The notes: generated by a model from the letters alone, not told the origin. Positions 1 through 11,894 are shown, counted from the stretch's first letter. The stretch: DNA of 64,000 nt from Halomonas gemina (GCF_023554995.1 NZ_JAMJPK010000003.1:186001-250000); one strand, 5' to 3'. Made by a program: numbers and translations.

Positions 1-101
1 GTCAGCTCCAGGCCGAGGGCAGCCTGGATCAGCGGGGCGTGGAAGGTGCGCCCGGCCATGCCGTAGCCGACCAGGCCGACGTTGAGGGTCTGTGTCTTCA
101 T
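1..101 (-). CDS. Gfo/Idh/MocA-family oxidoreductase, N-terminal fragment
   Basis: Only the first 33 or so codons are inside the window; the gene runs off the left edge. The peptide begins MKTQTLNVGLVGYGMAGRTF, with the GxGxxG-type dinucleotide-binding turn (GLVGYGMAG) followed by a TFHAP segment. This is typical of NAD(P)-dependent sugar or inositol dehydrogenases of the YdgJ type. Substrate cannot be told. The ATG lies at 99-101, downstream of ilvD on the same strand, with about 80 bases between them. Confidence 0.75.
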   Translation of the reverse strand, partial: MKTQTLNVGLVGYGMAGRTFHAPLIQAALGLEL

Positions 102-183
102 CGTGCGGGCTTCCCTGCAGGGGTCATGGGGCCCGGCCTTCGGTCAAGGCTCGTGTGGCCTGGCGTCCGGCCGGGTCTCGGGC

Positions 184-2028
184 TCAGTCGAGCCGGGTCA
201 GGTCGCGCACCGCGCCCTTGTCGGCGGAGGTCGCCAGCAGCGCATAGGCCTTGAGCGCCGCCGAGACCTTGCGGTCGCGCGTGATGCTCGGCTTCCAGGC
301 CTGGGCGCCCTTCGCCTCCTGGGCCTCGCGACGGCGGGCGAGCTCCTCGTCGGGGAGCTTCACGTCGATGCGCCGACCGGGGATGTCGATGCGGATGATA
401 TCGCCACTCTCCACCAGGCCGATGGCGCCCCCGGCGGCGGCCTCCGGCGAGGCGTGGCCGATGGAGAGTCCCGAGGTGCCGCCGGAGAAGCGCCCGTCGG
501 TGAGCAGCGCGCAGGCCTTGCCCAGCCCCTTGGACTTGAGGTAGCTGGTCGGGTAGAGCATCTCCTGCATGCCGGGGCCGCCCTTGGGGCCCTCGTAGCG
601 GATGACCACGACCTCGCCCTCCTTCACCTGGCCACCGAGGATATGCTCCAACGCCTGGTCCTGGGACTCGACCACGTGGGCCGGGCCCTCGAAGACCAGG
701 ATCGCGTCGTCGACGCCGGCGGTCTTCACCACGCAGCCGTCCTCGGCGATGTTGCCCTTGAGCACCGCGAGGCCACCCTCTCTCGAGAAGGCGTGCGCAA
801 GATCGCGGATGCAGCCGCCGGCACGGTCGCCGTCGAGGCTCGGCCAGCGGGCGGCCTGGGAGAAGGCCTCCTGGGTGGGGATGCCGCCGGGACCGGCCTT
901 GTAGAACTCCACCACCTCGGGGCTCGGCGAGCGCATGATGTCCCAGGCGTCCAGGGCGTCCTTGAGAGTATCGCCGTAGACGGTGGGCACCCGGGTATCC
1001 AGCACCCCGGCGCGGTCCAGCTCGCCGAGAATGGCCATGATGCCGCCGGCGCGGTGGCAGTCCTCGATATGGTACTGCTGGGTGTTGGGCGCCAGCTTGC
1101 ACAGCTGCGGCACCTCCCGGGAGAGCCGGTCGATGTCGGCCATGGTGAACTCCACCTCGCCCTCCTGAGCGGCGGCCAGCAGGTGCAGGATGGTGTTGGT
1201 GGAGCCGCCCATGGCGATGTCCAGGGTCATGGCGTTCCTGAACGCCGCCTTCGAGCCGATGGCCCGCGGCAGCAGGTGCGCCTCGTTGCCCACGTAGACG
1301 CGCTTGGCCAGTTCGACGATGCGGCTACCCGCCTCCTCGAAGAGCCGGCGGCGGTCGGCGTGGGTGGCCAGCACCGTGCCGTTGCCCGGCAGCGCCAGGC
1401 CCAGGGCCTCCATCAGGCAGTTCATGGAGTTGGCGGTGAACATGCCCGAGCAGCTGCCGCAGGTCGGGCAGGCGCTGCGCTCGATCTCCTCGATCTCCGC
1501 GTCGCTGTACTGGTCGTCGGCGGCGGAGATCATCGCATCGATCAGGTCGATATTGTGGTCCAGGAGCTTGGTCTTGCCGGCCTCCATGGGGCCGCCGGAG
1601 ACGAAGATCACCGGGATGTTCAGGCGCATGGCGGCGTTGAGCATGCCCGGGGTGATCTTGTCGCAGTTGGAGATGCACACCAGGGCGTCGGCGCAGTGGG
1701 CGTTGACCATGTACTCGACGCTGTCGGCGATGAGGTCGCGACTCGGCAACGAGTAGAGCATGCCGTCGTGGCCCATGGCGATGCCGTCGTCCACGGCGAT
1801 GGTGTTGAACTCCTTGGCCACCCCGCCGGCCTTCTCGATCTCGCGCGCCACCAGCTGGCCCATGTCCTTGAGGTGCACGTGGCCCGGCACGAACTGGGTA
1901 AAGGAGTTCGCCACCGCGATGATCGGCTTGTGGAAATCGTCGTCCTTCATGCCGGTGGCGCGCCACAGGGCGCGGGCACCGGCCATGTTGCGGCCGGCGG
2001 TGGTGGTGCGGGAGCGATACTCGGGCAT
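184..2028 (-). CDS. ilvD: Dihydroxy-acid dehydratase
   Basis: Cytoplasmic Fe-S dehydratase of valine/isoleucine (and pantothenate precursor) synthesis; it converts 2,3-dihydroxy acids to 2-oxo acids. The protein is 614 aa, the normal length, and very close to E. coli IlvD along its whole length. Cluster-binding cysteines lie in [10 protein letters not shown] and in [13 protein letters not shown], and the C-terminal GRFSGGT region is present. The reading frame is open for 31 more codons upstream, but the ATG at 2026-2028 gives the family N-terminus MPEYRS and has a GAGGA ribosome site. No leader peptide or attenuator was recognised. It is followed by the Gfo/Idh/MocA gene. Confidence 0.97.
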   Translation of the reverse strand: MPEYRSRTTTAGRNMAGARALWRATGMKDDDFHKPIIAVANSFTQFVPGHVHLKDMGQLVAREIEKAGGVAKEFNTIAVDDGIAMGHDGMLYSLPSRDLIADSVEYMVNAHCADALVCISNCDKITPGMLNAAMRLNIPVIFVSGGPMEAGKTKLLDHNIDLIDAMISAADDQYSDAEIEEIERSACPTCGSCSGMFTANSMNCLMEALGLALPGNGTVLATHADRRRLFEEAGSRIVELAKRVYVGNEAHLLPRAIGSKAAFRNAMTLDIAMGGSTNTILHLLAAAQEGEVEFTMADIDRLSREVPQLCKLAPNTQQYHIEDCHRAGGIMAILGELDRAGVLDTRVPTVYGDTLKDALDAWDIMRSPSPEVVEFYKAGPGGIPTQEAFSQAARWPSLDGDRAGGCIRDLAHAFSREGGLAVLKGNIAEDGCVVKTAGVDDAILVFEGPAHVVESQDQALEHILGGQVKEGEVVVIRYEGPKGGPGMQEMLYPTSYLKSKGLGKACALLTDGRFSGGTSGLSIGHASPEAAAGGAIGLVESGDIIRIDIPGRRIDVKLPDEELARRREAQEAKGAQAWKPSITRDRKVSAALKAYALLATSADKGAVRDLTRLD

Positions 2029-2050
2029 GGTGTCCTCTTCGTCATGCATG

Positions 2051-2091
2051 CCGCCCCTCGCCTCCTCGAGCGCTGGAGGAGCCTGGGGCGG
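2051..2091 (-). terminator. Long hairpin between thiQ and ilvD
   Basis: Inverted repeat with two stacked arms: CCGCCCC/GGGGCGG outside and CTCCTC/GAGGAG inside. It lies 22 bases before the ilvD start and after the thiQ stop. It could end thiBPQ transcription or structure the ilvD leader. There is no T-run, so a rho-independent role is uncertain. Confidence 0.4.
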
Positions 2092-2145
2092 TTCTGGTGT
2101 CATTGGCGCCGATTCTGTCACGCGGCCGGCCGTCAGGCCAGTCGC

Positions 2146-2799
2146 TCAGTCGACGGGCCACAGCCGGCCGCCCTCCAGCCGACAGCGCCGGTCGGCCAGT
2201 GCCTCGATGTCGTCGCGGTCGTGGCTGACCAGCACCACCGCCGCCCCCGCGGCCTTCTGGCGACGCACCAGAGCCCAGAGCCCGTCGCGGGTGGTCTCGT
2301 CCAGGCCGGAGAAGGGCTCGTCGAGCAGCAGGACACGCGAGCCCCGCAACAGCGCCCGCAGCAGCGCCACGCGCTGTCGCTGGCCGCCGGAGAGCTCCCC
2401 GGGCAGGCGGTCCTGCAATCCCTCGAGCCCCACCTCGGCCAGCCCCTCGCGGATCCGGACGCGCTGTTCGCGGGTGAGTTTCATGTCCGGCGCCAGCCCC
2501 AGCCCCACGTTGAGCCAGACCGGCAGCTGGTCGAAGAGGTTGTGCTCCTGGAAGACGGTGGTGATACCGCGCTCCCAGGGCGGCAGCGCCAGCAGGTCCT
2601 GCCCCTGCCAGGCGAGCGTGCCGCCAGCCGGCTCGAGGAACCCCGCCAGCAGCCCCAGCAGGGTGCTCTTGCCGGACCCCGAGGGCCCCTCCACCGACAG
2701 GCACTCCCCCGGAGCGAGCCGGAAGCTGAAGTGGAAGTCCGGCGTCTCCCCGGGATCATGGCGGTCGTAGTGGAAGCTCAGGTCACGACACTCGAGCAT
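2146..2799 (-). CDS. thiQ: Thiamine ABC transporter, ATP-binding protein
   Basis: ATPase that powers thiamine/TPP import. The 217 aa protein has the short ThiQ-type length, a Walker A at GPSGSGKST (about residues 39-47), the signature LSGGQRQRVALLRALL, a Walker B LLLDEPFSGLDE and a switch histidine in VSHDRDD. It is the last gene of thiB-thiP-thiQ; its start lies 17 bases inside thiP, which suggests translational coupling. The order and the ThiB-type binding protein upstream set the substrate; the ATPase alone would not. Confidence 0.92.
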   Translation of the reverse strand: MLECRDLSFHYDRHDPGETPDFHFSFRLAPGECLSVEGPSGSGKSTLLGLLAGFLEPAGGTLAWQGQDLLALPPWERGITTVFQEHNLFDQLPVWLNVGLGLAPDMKLTREQRVRIREGLAEVGLEGLQDRLPGELSGGQRQRVALLRALLRGSRVLLLDEPFSGLDETTRDGLWALVRRQKAAGAAVVLVSHDRDDIEALADRRCRLEGGRLWPVD

Positions 2800-4486
2800 G
2801 GGGCTCCTCGCGGGCGTAGCGGGTCCAGGGATAGCGGGGCGGGCGACGGGTCAGCCACCCCAGCAGCACAAACACCAGCACCACCAGCGCCAGCAGCAAC
2901 AGCGCCGTGGCGGCGGCGCCCTGCCAGCGATAGCCACCCAGCTGCTGGTAGAGCAGCATCGGCAAGGTCGGGGCCGAGGGACTGCCGAACAGGGCGATGA
3001 CGCTGAAGTCCCCCAGCGACAGGGTCATGGCGTAGGCCAGCGCCAGGGCCAGGGGACGGCGCAGCCGCGGCCAGACCAGCCAGCGCAGCCGGGCCCGTCC
3101 GCGGATGCCGAACTGGTCGGCCAGGCGCTCCTCGGGCGCCGAGAGCCCCGGCAGCGCCCCGCGCACCACCTGCATGGCGAAGGGCAGCGCCATGAAGGCA
3201 TTGACCAGCACCACCAGGGCGTAGCCCTGCCAGCCGCTGCCCAGGGTCGGGCGCAGCAGCAGGAAGAGCCCGGTTCCCAGCACCAGGGAGGGAATCACCA
3301 GGATCAGCTGACCGCCCCCCTCCATCAGCAGCGCCGCCCAGGCATGTCGCCGGGCCTGCAGCCAGCGGCTGCCCACCAGCAGGGCCATGGCCAGCGACAG
3401 CGCCCCGACCCCCGCGCCCAGGGCCATCACCAGGCTGCGCGCCGCCGCCGGCCAGAGGCTCGCGCTGCGCGGCAGCTCGGGCAGCCCGCTGAGCCCTGCC
3501 AGCACCACCGCGAGCAGCGGCGGCAGCAGCAGCGCCGCCAGGGCGGTAAGCCAGGCGGCATCGGTGAGCCGCGAGGCGCCGACGGCGTCGCGCCGGTGCC
3601 AGCGCCCGCCGGCCGGCAGGGCGGCGCTGCCGACCACCAGCGAGGGTGCCCCGCCCCGAGAGAGGGCCAGCAGCCACAGCGACAGGCAGATGACCAGCTG
3701 GGTCAGCGCCAGCAGGGCCGCCAGTGCCAGGTCATGGTCGAACTTCAGCGCCTGGTAGAGCGCCACCTCCAGGGTCGAGGAGCGCGGTCCACCGCCCAGG
3801 GTCATGACGATGGCGAAGCTGGTAAAGCAGAGGGTGAAGACCAGCGCCGCCAGGCGCGGCAGCAGCGGTTTGAGCCGCGGCCACTCCAGGGTGCGCCAGA
3901 GCGTCGCCCGCGTCAGCCCCAGTTGGGAGGCCAGCCGCCAGTACGCCGCGGGGGCCGTCTCCAGGGCCTGAAGCATCAGCCGGGCCGAGAGCGGCAGGTT
4001 GTAGAAGACATGGGCCAGCACGATGCCGGAGAGGCCGTAGAGGTAGCCCGAGTCCGCACCGACCAGCCACTCCCAGAACGGCGCCGCCCAGCCGCGGCGA
4101 CCGTGCACCGCCACCAGGCCGAAGAGCCCGATCAGCGTCGGCAGCACCAGCGAGAGCTCCATGGCCCGCAGCAGCAGGGCGCGCCCCGGGAAGCGCGGGC
4201 GCCGCGCCAGGGCCAGCGCCACCGGCACGGCGAGCCCCACCGCCAGCAGGGTCGAGAGGGTCGCCTGCCAGAGCGTGAAGCGCAGCACGGCGGCCAGCCA
4301 CGGCTCCTGCCAGAGCATGGCCGGATGCAAGGCCCGGGCCTGCCACAGCAGCGCCCCGAGGCTGCCGAGCCCCAGCCCCGCCACCGCCGTCAGGGCGGCG
4401 AGGCCGAGCCCCGGCGGCCAGCGCGACAGCGTGGCCCAGCGCGACGGAGTCGACACCTCGCTCAACGTACGCTGGCGTTGAGCCAC
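2783..4486 (-). CDS. thiP: Thiamine ABC transporter, permease
   Basis: Inner-membrane permease of 567 aa made of two homologous halves, each with about six hydrophobic segments and a binding-protein-dependent transport loop (EWPRLKPLLPRLAALVF in the first half, VWPRLRRPLALALAY in the second). This fused two-domain form is typical of ThiP and of iron permeases such as FbpB. The ThiB-like partner favours thiamine. The first start is a GTG at 4484-4486, overlapping thiB by 25 bases; a GTG at 4456, just after the thiB stop, is a possible alternative. No clear ribosome site decides between them. Confidence 0.9.
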   Translation of the reverse strand: MAQRQRTLSEVSTPSRWATLSRWPPGLGLAALTAVAGLGLGSLGALLWQARALHPAMLWQEPWLAAVLRFTLWQATLSTLLAVGLAVPVALALARRPRFPGRALLLRAMELSLVLPTLIGLFGLVAVHGRRGWAAPFWEWLVGADSGYLYGLSGIVLAHVFYNLPLSARLMLQALETAPAAYWRLASQLGLTRATLWRTLEWPRLKPLLPRLAALVFTLCFTSFAIVMTLGGGPRSSTLEVALYQALKFDHDLALAALLALTQLVICLSLWLLALSRGGAPSLVVGSAALPAGGRWHRRDAVGASRLTDAAWLTALAALLLPPLLAVVLAGLSGLPELPRSASLWPAAARSLVMALGAGVGALSLAMALLVGSRWLQARRHAWAALLMEGGGQLILVIPSLVLGTGLFLLLRPTLGSGWQGYALVVLVNAFMALPFAMQVVRGALPGLSAPEERLADQFGIRGRARLRWLVWPRLRRPLALALAYAMTLSLGDFSVIALFGSPSAPTLPMLLYQQLGGYRWQGAAATALLLLALVVLVFVLLGWLTRRPPRYPWTRYAREEPHARVS

Positions 4487-5457
4487 TCGCGGATCCAGGC
4501 GCGGCGGTTGTTGCGCACCTCCTCCGGCGTGAAGGTCAGGCTCTGCGGCTGGATCAGCCGCTCGAACACCGCGGGCAGCTCATCGCCGAGGTCGATGGCC
4601 GGGTTCATCACGTTGCCCAGCGGGATATGGCGCTGGAAGTCCGGCGTCAGCATGAAGGCCAGGAAGTCGCGGGCCAGCGCCGGCTCGTCGGTGGCGCGTA
4701 GCATGGCCGCGGTCTCCACCTGCAGGTAGTGGCCCTCCTCGAACTCGGCGGCCTGGTAGCGGTCGGTCTCCTCCACCGCCATATGGTAGGCCGGCGAGGT
4801 GGCATAGGAGAGCACCATGGGCGCCTCGCCGTTCATGAACAGCGAGAAGTAGGCCTGGCTCCAGCCGTTGGTGACGGTCAGCACCCGCTCGTTGAGCTTC
4901 CTCCAGACGGCCGGGGCCTCCTCGCCGTAGACGTGCTTGATCCACAGCAGCAGGCCCTGGCCGGTGACGCTGGTGCGCGGGTCCTGAAGGATCAGCTGGA
5001 CGTCGTCCGGGGCCTCGAGAAGTTCGCGGAAGCTGCCCGGCGGCTCACTGAGCTGCTCGGTGTCGTAGACGAAGGCGAAATGGCCCCAGTCATAGGGCAG
5101 GAAGGTGTCATCGGACCAGTCGATGGGCAGCGCCAGCGGTGCGGTATCGACCCGATGGGGCGCCAGCAGGTCGAGCTCGCGGGCCTCGGCCATCAGGTTC
5201 ATGTCCAGGCCCAGCACCAGGTCCGCCGCGGTGCCCTGCCCCTCCAGGCGAAGCCGCTGGAGGATGTCGACGCCACCGTCCAGCGCCACGAAACGCAGGT
5301 CGCAGTCGCCGCAACGCTCCTCGAAGGCGGCCTCGATGCCGGGTCCCGGCCCCCATTCGGAGACGAAGGAGTCGTAGGTGTAGACGGTAAGCTGGCGCTC
5401 GGCGGCGGCGCTGCCCGCCGCCGCCAGGGTCAGGATCAAGGCTGCCAGTCTTTTCAT
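4462..5457 (-). CDS. thiB: Thiamine ABC transporter, periplasmic substrate-binding protein
   Basis: Periplasmic binding protein for thiamine and its phosphates. From the ATG at 5455-5457 it is 331 aa and begins with a cleavable signal peptide (MKRLAALILTLAAAGSAAAE). The mature N-terminus LTVYTYDSFVSEWGPGPGI matches the ThiB family, which also holds the TbpA proteins. An AAGGGG ribosome site sits about 8 bases upstream, so the ATG six codons earlier is not used here. The leader at 5458-5557 has competing hairpins but no recognisable TPP riboswitch, which is notable for a thiamine-uptake operon. Confidence 0.93.
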   Translation of the reverse strand: MKRLAALILTLAAAGSAAAERQLTVYTYDSFVSEWGPGPGIEAAFEERCGDCDLRFVALDGGVDILQRLRLEGQGTAADLVLGLDMNLMAEARELDLLAPHRVDTAPLALPIDWSDDTFLPYDWGHFAFVYDTEQLSEPPGSFRELLEAPDDVQLILQDPRTSVTGQGLLLWIKHVYGEEAPAVWRKLNERVLTVTNGWSQAYFSLFMNGEAPMVLSYATSPAYHMAVEETDRYQAAEFEEGHYLQVETAAMLRATDEPALARDFLAFMLTPDFQRHIPLGNVMNPAIDLGDELPAVFERLIQPQSLTFTPEEVRNNRRAWIREWLNASVR

Positions 5458-5479
5458 GGGAGGTCCCCTTGTCATGGAT

Positions 5480-5513
5480 AACCCCGGAAGGGGTTCGGCA
5501 CCGATCCGGGGTT
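5480..5513 (-). terminator. Hairpin(s) between lon and thiB
   Basis: AACCCCGG at 5480-5487 pairs with CCGGGGTT at 5506-5513. The same first arm can instead pair with GGGGTT at 5490-5495 around a GGAA loop, so two hairpins exclude each other. It lies after the lon stop and 23-56 bases before the thiB start. It may be a lon terminator or part of the thiB leader. No strong U-tract is present. Confidence 0.45.
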
Positions 5514-5521
5514 GTCTTTCA

Positions 5522-5549
5522 GCTTACCGCTTATGGCTTACGGCTTACG
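5522..5549. repeat. Four tandem 7-bp repeats (GCTTAYN)
   Basis: Reads GCTTACC, GCTTATG, GCTTACG, GCTTACG with no spacer, 8 bases past the end of lon. A related run is at 51636-51656 and a different but similar heptamer at 13231-13300. Confidence 0.85.
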
Positions 5550-5557
5550 ACGCCGGC

Positions 5558-7990
<2,433 letters not shown>

Positions 7991-8068
7991 GCATTCCTCG
8001 TGCTGGATCGTCGGGATGGGTTCCCGGGGCTGCCCTCAGGAATGCGGGCACCGGCGCCCGACTTCAAG

Positions 8069-9334
8069 TCACTGCAGTCGCTCGAGGACCGGCGGCAGGG
8101 GGCGACCGTTGATCCGCACCCGGCCACGCACCACGTCGATCTCCAGGTCCTGGGTATCCAGCGGCAGGCCAAGCCACAGCGCCACCACCTTGGGCACCTG
8201 GTGCCAGATGAGGTCACCGTAGAGCCGCGCCCGCCAGCGGGCCTGCTCGTGGGGCTCATCCAGCGCGACCAGGCTGAGCTCCGCGAACTGGCGAGAATCG
8301 AAGAACAGCGCCCCGTCGCCACGCGCGTCCAGCCCCAGCATCGGGCTGTCGAGGGCGATGGCATGAAGGTCCAGCCGTGGCGAATCCTGGAGCATGGCCA
8401 GCAGCTGGGGCTCCAGACGTGCGAGAAGGTCGCGGCCTTCCAGGGCGGCATCGCCTCGGGCCGCCTCGTCGCGCAGCATGGCCAGCACGCTGCGCAGGGC
8501 ATCGGCGTTGATCCGCGACAGCTCAAGGGCGATGCGGCCGGTGAGCAGCACCTGCTCCGCCGTCACCAGCCGGTCCAGGGTCAGCTCGCTCTCGACACGC
8601 AGCTCCTGCTCGTCGAGGACCGTGCGGCTGTGCAGGACCAGCTCATGGGCATCCAATTCAAGGTCCGGCTGATGCCAGGCCAGCCGCTCCACCTTGAGCA
8701 GGTCCTGCTGGGTGAAGTGGTAGGCACCCTCGGTATAGGCATAGCGGCTCTCCAGGGTGGTCGGCCCCGCCTCCAGGGTGGCCGGGCCATCGCTGAGCCG
8801 CCAGGGCGCGAGCCTGGCCTGCAGCCGCCAGTCGCCGTAGACCCCGCCGAAGGTGATCCGTCCACCCTGGAAGTCGAGTTCACGGCCCGCTTGTTCGCCC
8901 CCCTTCTGGCTGACGATGAAGGGTGCCAGCGTCAGGTGTCCCTCCAGGGTGGCGCCGAGAGTGCGGTAGCGGGCCTGCCAGGTGGGTGGGGGCGAGGGCA
9001 GGGCGTCACCGAACAGGCGCCGGTCGCCGGGCCCGAGATGCAGCCTCAGCTCGCCGTCGATGCGCGTGCTGATCACCCCGTGTCGCGCCACGAAGGGCAG
9101 CTCGAGATGCCAGGCCTGGCCGAAGCGGGGCGTCAGGTGGAGGGTACCTCGCGACTCGAGCCAGCCGCGGTCGACATCGCTGCGCTTCACCGCGAGCTCC
9201 CCCCGGGCGGCGAGATCATCCAGGGCCCGGGCGAGTTCGCGCTCGAAGAGCACGCCGGAGAGGTACTGGGCGATGCCCCAGAGCAGCGCCAGCCCCACCA
9301 CCAGCGGGACGATCAGTCGTTCCTTGCGCATCAT
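8069..9334 (-). CDS. DUF945 (YdgA-like) family protein
   Basis: A 421 aa protein with one N-terminal hydrophobic helix (about residues 7-27) acting as signal anchor, followed by a periplasmic region rich in beta-strand patterns. The N-terminus (LIVPLVVGLALLWGIAQYLSG, then FERELARALDDL) fits the YdgA/DUF945 family, whose function is unknown. There are two candidate ATGs in a row at 9329-9334. It sits alone between pgpA (75-base gap) and lon (78-base gap), on the same strand. No catalytic motif is visible. Confidence 0.75.
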   Translation of the reverse strand: MMRKERLIVPLVVGLALLWGIAQYLSGVLFERELARALDDLAARGELAVKRSDVDRGWLESRGTLHLTPRFGQAWHLELPFVARHGVISTRIDGELRLHLGPGDRRLFGDALPSPPPTWQARYRTLGATLEGHLTLAPFIVSQKGGEQAGRELDFQGGRITFGGVYGDWRLQARLAPWRLSDGPATLEAGPTTLESRYAYTEGAYHFTQQDLLKVERLAWHQPDLELDAHELVLHSRTVLDEQELRVESELTLDRLVTAEQVLLTGRIALELSRINADALRSVLAMLRDEAARGDAALEGRDLLARLEPQLLAMLQDSPRLDLHAIALDSPMLGLDARGDGALFFDSRQFAELSLVALDEPHEQARWRARLYGDLIWHQVPKVVALWLGLPLDTQDLEIDVVRGRVRINGRPLPPVLERLQ

Positions 9335-9409
9335 GGCATTCCTTACCCGCGCCTTGCCCGGACCACCCTTGTTCCGCCGAGACGATGGAGAACGTTCAAT
9401 GAAGCCGGA

Positions 9410-9883
9410 TCAGTGGAGCCAGAACCACAGGTGCATGGTACTCCATGCATAGACGGCCGCGAGGACATCGTCGATCATGATGCCGAAGCCGCCGGCCACC
9501 CGCCGATCCGCCCAGCGAATCGGCCAGGGCTTGAAGACATCGAAGATGCGGAAGACCACGAACCCCCAGAGGGCGGCCTCCCAGGAGAAGGGCACCGCCG
9601 CCATGGTCAGCCAGTAGCCGACGAACTCGTCCCAGACGATGCCCGAGTGGTCGTGGACCCCCAGGTCGCGGGAGGTCTTGTCGCACAGCCAGATGCCCCA
9701 GAAGAAGGTCACCGCCACCAGGCCCAGGTACCAGCCCAGCGGCAGCTCGGAGATCAGCCAGTAGAAGGGGATCGCGGCCAGGGTACCGAAGGTGCCGGGC
9801 GCGAAGGGCACGGTACCACTGCCCAGCCCGAAGGCCAGGAAGTGCACGGGGCGTCGCCAGACGCTGGCGGGAGACTGATTCAT
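9410..9883 (-). CDS. pgpA: Phosphatidylglycerophosphatase A
   Basis: Inner-membrane phosphatase that dephosphorylates phosphatidylglycerol phosphate, the last step to phosphatidylglycerol. The 157 aa protein shows the conserved N-terminal stretch FLAFGLGSGTVPFAPGTFGT and the acidic segment HDHSGIVWDEFVGYW, followed by membrane helices. A second conserved acidic patch, GIMIDDVLAAVYA, is near the C-terminus. The start overlaps the thiL stop by four bases (ATGA). This nusB-thiL-pgpA order is widespread in Gammaproteobacteria. Confidence 0.95.
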   Translation of the reverse strand: MNQSPASVWRRPVHFLAFGLGSGTVPFAPGTFGTLAAIPFYWLISELPLGWYLGLVAVTFFWGIWLCDKTSRDLGVHDHSGIVWDEFVGYWLTMAAVPFSWEAALWGFVVFRIFDVFKPWPIRWADRRVAGGFGIMIDDVLAAVYAWSTMHLWFWLH

Positions 9884-10839
9884 GGTACACCCTCTCCCGG
9901 GAAGTGCTGCCAGCCTCGCTCGCCGGTAACCGCCACCCCCTGCACGCCGGGCTGGTCGTTGACACGACCGATCACCGTGAGGGGCAGCGCCAGAGCGGCC
10001 AGTCGGGCGCGGGCCTCATCGAGGTGTTCGGGGGGCAGGCCGAGCAGCAGTTCGTAGTCGTCACCGCCGTGGAGCCCCGCCTGCCGGGCCCCCTCCTCGC
10101 CCAGCGCCGTCACCAGGCCCGCGGCCATGGGCAGCCTGTCGGGCATAAGCTCCGCCCCGACGCCCGAGGCCTCGAGGACATGCCCGAGGTCGGCCAGCAG
10201 GCCGTCGGAGATATCGATGGCGGCGCTGGCCAGGCCACGCAGGGCCAGACCCGCCTCGAGGCGCGGCAGCGGATGCAGATAGCGCTTGAGCAGCGGATGG
10301 CCGGTATCCCGCTCGCCACGCCGCCACAGGGCCAGCCCCCCGGCCCCGCCTCCCAGCGCACCGGTCACCGCCAGCAGGTCGCCCGGCCGGGCCCCGCGGC
10401 GGACCATTGCCTGCCCGGGGGGCACCTCGCCCATCACCGTCACGCCGATGGAAAGCGTCCCGCGGGTCACGTCGCCGCCCACCAGGGCCGTGCCGGTGGT
10501 ATCGCAGAGGGCATGGAAGCCGCGGGCGAAATCCGCCAGCCAGGCATCGTCATCGGCCGCCGGTAGGGTCAGCGACATCAGGCACCAGCGGGCACGGGCG
10601 CCCATGGCGGCGAGATCGCTCAGGCTGACCGCCAGCGCCCGGTGGCCGACCGCCGCGGCCGGGGCATCCTCGGGAAAGTGGATGCCGGCCACCGAGGTAT
10701 CCACGCTGACCGCCAGCCGCTGCCCGGGGGTGGGGACCAGCAAAGTGCAGTCGTCCCCCACGCCCAGGGTCACGCCGGCCTCCGCCCCGGGCGGGTCGGG
10801 CGTGAAGAAGCGGGTGATGAGCTCGAATTCGCTGTGCAT
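9880..10839 (-). CDS. thiL: Thiamine-monophosphate kinase
   Basis: Phosphorylates thiamine monophosphate to the cofactor TPP using ATP. The 319 aa protein begins MHSEFELITRFF at the ATG 10837-10839, the family N-terminus; the open frame upstream overlaps nusB and is not used. Typical elements are LGVGDDCTLL, AVSVDTSVAGIHFP, the metal-binding SLSDLAAMGA, and the C-terminal DISDGLLADLGH and HGGDDYELL. It overlaps pgpA by four bases and follows nusB by 13. The window also encodes thiamine import (thiBPQ), so salvage and the final step are both here. Confidence 0.96.
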   Translation of the reverse strand: MHSEFELITRFFTPDPPGAEAGVTLGVGDDCTLLVPTPGQRLAVSVDTSVAGIHFPEDAPAAAVGHRALAVSLSDLAAMGARARWCLMSLTLPAADDDAWLADFARGFHALCDTTGTALVGGDVTRGTLSIGVTVMGEVPPGQAMVRRGARPGDLLAVTGALGGGAGGLALWRRGERDTGHPLLKRYLHPLPRLEAGLALRGLASAAIDISDGLLADLGHVLEASGVGAELMPDRLPMAAGLVTALGEEGARQAGLHGGDDYELLLGLPPEHLDEARARLAALALPLTVIGRVNDQPGVQGVAVTGERGWQHFPGEGVP

Positions 10840-10852
10840 CAGGGGCTGGCCT

Positions 10853-11356
10853 TCAGCGGCGGCGCGCGGTGACCTCGGCGGAACGCAGTCGCCCGGCAAG
10901 CTTGTCGAGGATGCCGTTGACGTACTTGTGCCCGTCGGTGGCACCGAAGGACTTGGCCAGCTCGACCCCCTCGTTGATCACTGCGCGATAGGGCACCTCG
11001 AGGCGACGGGAGAGCTCGTAGGCACCCAGGCGCAGGATCGCCAGCTCGATGGGATCGAGGTCCTCCAGGCGCCGGTCGAGCAGCGGCGCGATGGCGGCGT
11101 CGAGCTCCCGGCGCTGGTCCGCCACGTTGTGCAGCAGCTCGTGGAAGAGCGCCAGGTCGGCGATCTCCATGACCTTGTGCCAGTTCTCGTGGTCCTCGAG
11201 ATCGTCATCGGCCACCTGGCTGCGGAACTCGGCCTCCACGGCGCTGATCGACTTGCCGGTCATCTGCCACTGGTAGAGGCCCTGCACCGCCAGTTCCCGG
11301 GCCGCATGGCGGGACTGCTGGGCCTTCGACGGGGCCCGCGGGCGCTCGCCGCTCAT
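10853..11356 (-). CDS. nusB: Transcription antitermination factor NusB
   Basis: Small all-helical RNA-binding protein (167 aa) that, with NusE/S10, binds boxA in rRNA operons and supports antitermination. The conserved [20 protein letters not shown] start, the middle [15 protein letters not shown] segment and the C-terminal [12 protein letters not shown] with [11 protein letters not shown] are all present. The start codon overlaps the ribH stop by four bases. Confidence 0.96.
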   Translation of the reverse strand: MSGERPRAPSKAQQSRHAARELAVQGLYQWQMTGKSISAVEAEFRSQVADDDLEDHENWHKVMEIADLALFHELLHNVADQRRELDAAIAPLLDRRLEDLDPIELAILRLGAYELSRRLEVPYRAVINEGVELAKSFGATDGHKYVNGILDKLAGRLRSAEVTARRR

Positions 11357-11853
11357 GCCTCACCCCCGTCATCGACATCGTCGCCGAAGCAGCGCAGCAG
11401 CGAGACCATCTCCATCGCCGCCATGGCCGCCTCGGCGCCCTTGTTGCCGGCCTTGGTACCGGCACGCTCGATGGCCTGCTCGATGGACTCGACGGTCAGC
11501 ACGCCGTTGGCCACCGGGGTGTCGAACTCCAGCTGCAGGCTGCCCATGGCGGTGTTGCAGCCACCGGCGACGTATTCGAAGTGCGGGGTGCCACCGCGGA
11601 TCACCGCGCCCAGGGCGATCACCGCCTCGGGGCGTGCCACCTGCAGCACACGCTTGATGGCCAGCGGCAGTTCCCAGGCGCCGGGCACGTGGACGATATC
11701 GATGCCCTGCGGGTCGACGCCATGGCGCACAAGGCTGTCCACGGCGCCCTCCACCAGGCTGTCCACCACATGGTGATTGAAGCGGCCGACCACGATCACG
11801 TAGCGGCCATCGACGTCGACGAAGCTGCCTTCGACTTGGGAAATCGGTTGCAT
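11353..11853 (-). CDS. ribH: 6,7-dimethyl-8-ribityllumazine synthase
   Basis: Condenses 5-amino-6-ribitylamino-uracil with dihydroxybutanone phosphate to form lumazine, the penultimate riboflavin step. The 166 aa protein has the substrate motifs [36 protein letters not shown] and [11 protein letters not shown]. The ATG at 11851-11853 gives the family N-terminus. It has a degenerate Asp/Glu-rich C-terminal tail (DDVDDGGEA). Downstream it overlaps nusB by four bases. Confidence 0.96.
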   Translation of the reverse strand: MQPISQVEGSFVDVDGRYVIVVGRFNHHVVDSLVEGAVDSLVRHGVDPQGIDIVHVPGAWELPLAIKRVLQVARPEAVIALGAVIRGGTPHFEYVAGGCNTAMGSLQLEFDTPVANGVLTVESIEQAIERAGTKAGNKGAEAAMAAMEMVSLLRCFGDDVDDGGEA

Positions 11854-11894
11854 GGTTCTGTGTCCTGAGAGGTCCGGGGCTTGAGGGTCCGGAA

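Noticed and set aside
82-3000. 972-codon open frame on the plus strand opposite ilvD and thiQ
   Set aside because: Antisense shadow of high-GC genes; the protein is Gly/Ala/His/Arg/Val/Leu-rich without motifs, while the opposite strand gives full-length IlvD and ThiQ.
5458-5557. TPP riboswitch before thiBPQ
   Set aside because: No CUGAGA/ACCUGA core or P2-P5 arrangement could be found.
7991-8045. GCATTCCT...AGGAATGC inverted repeat next to the lon start
   Set aside because: Eight-base arms with a long loop of about 39 bases; too weak to call an operator or terminator.
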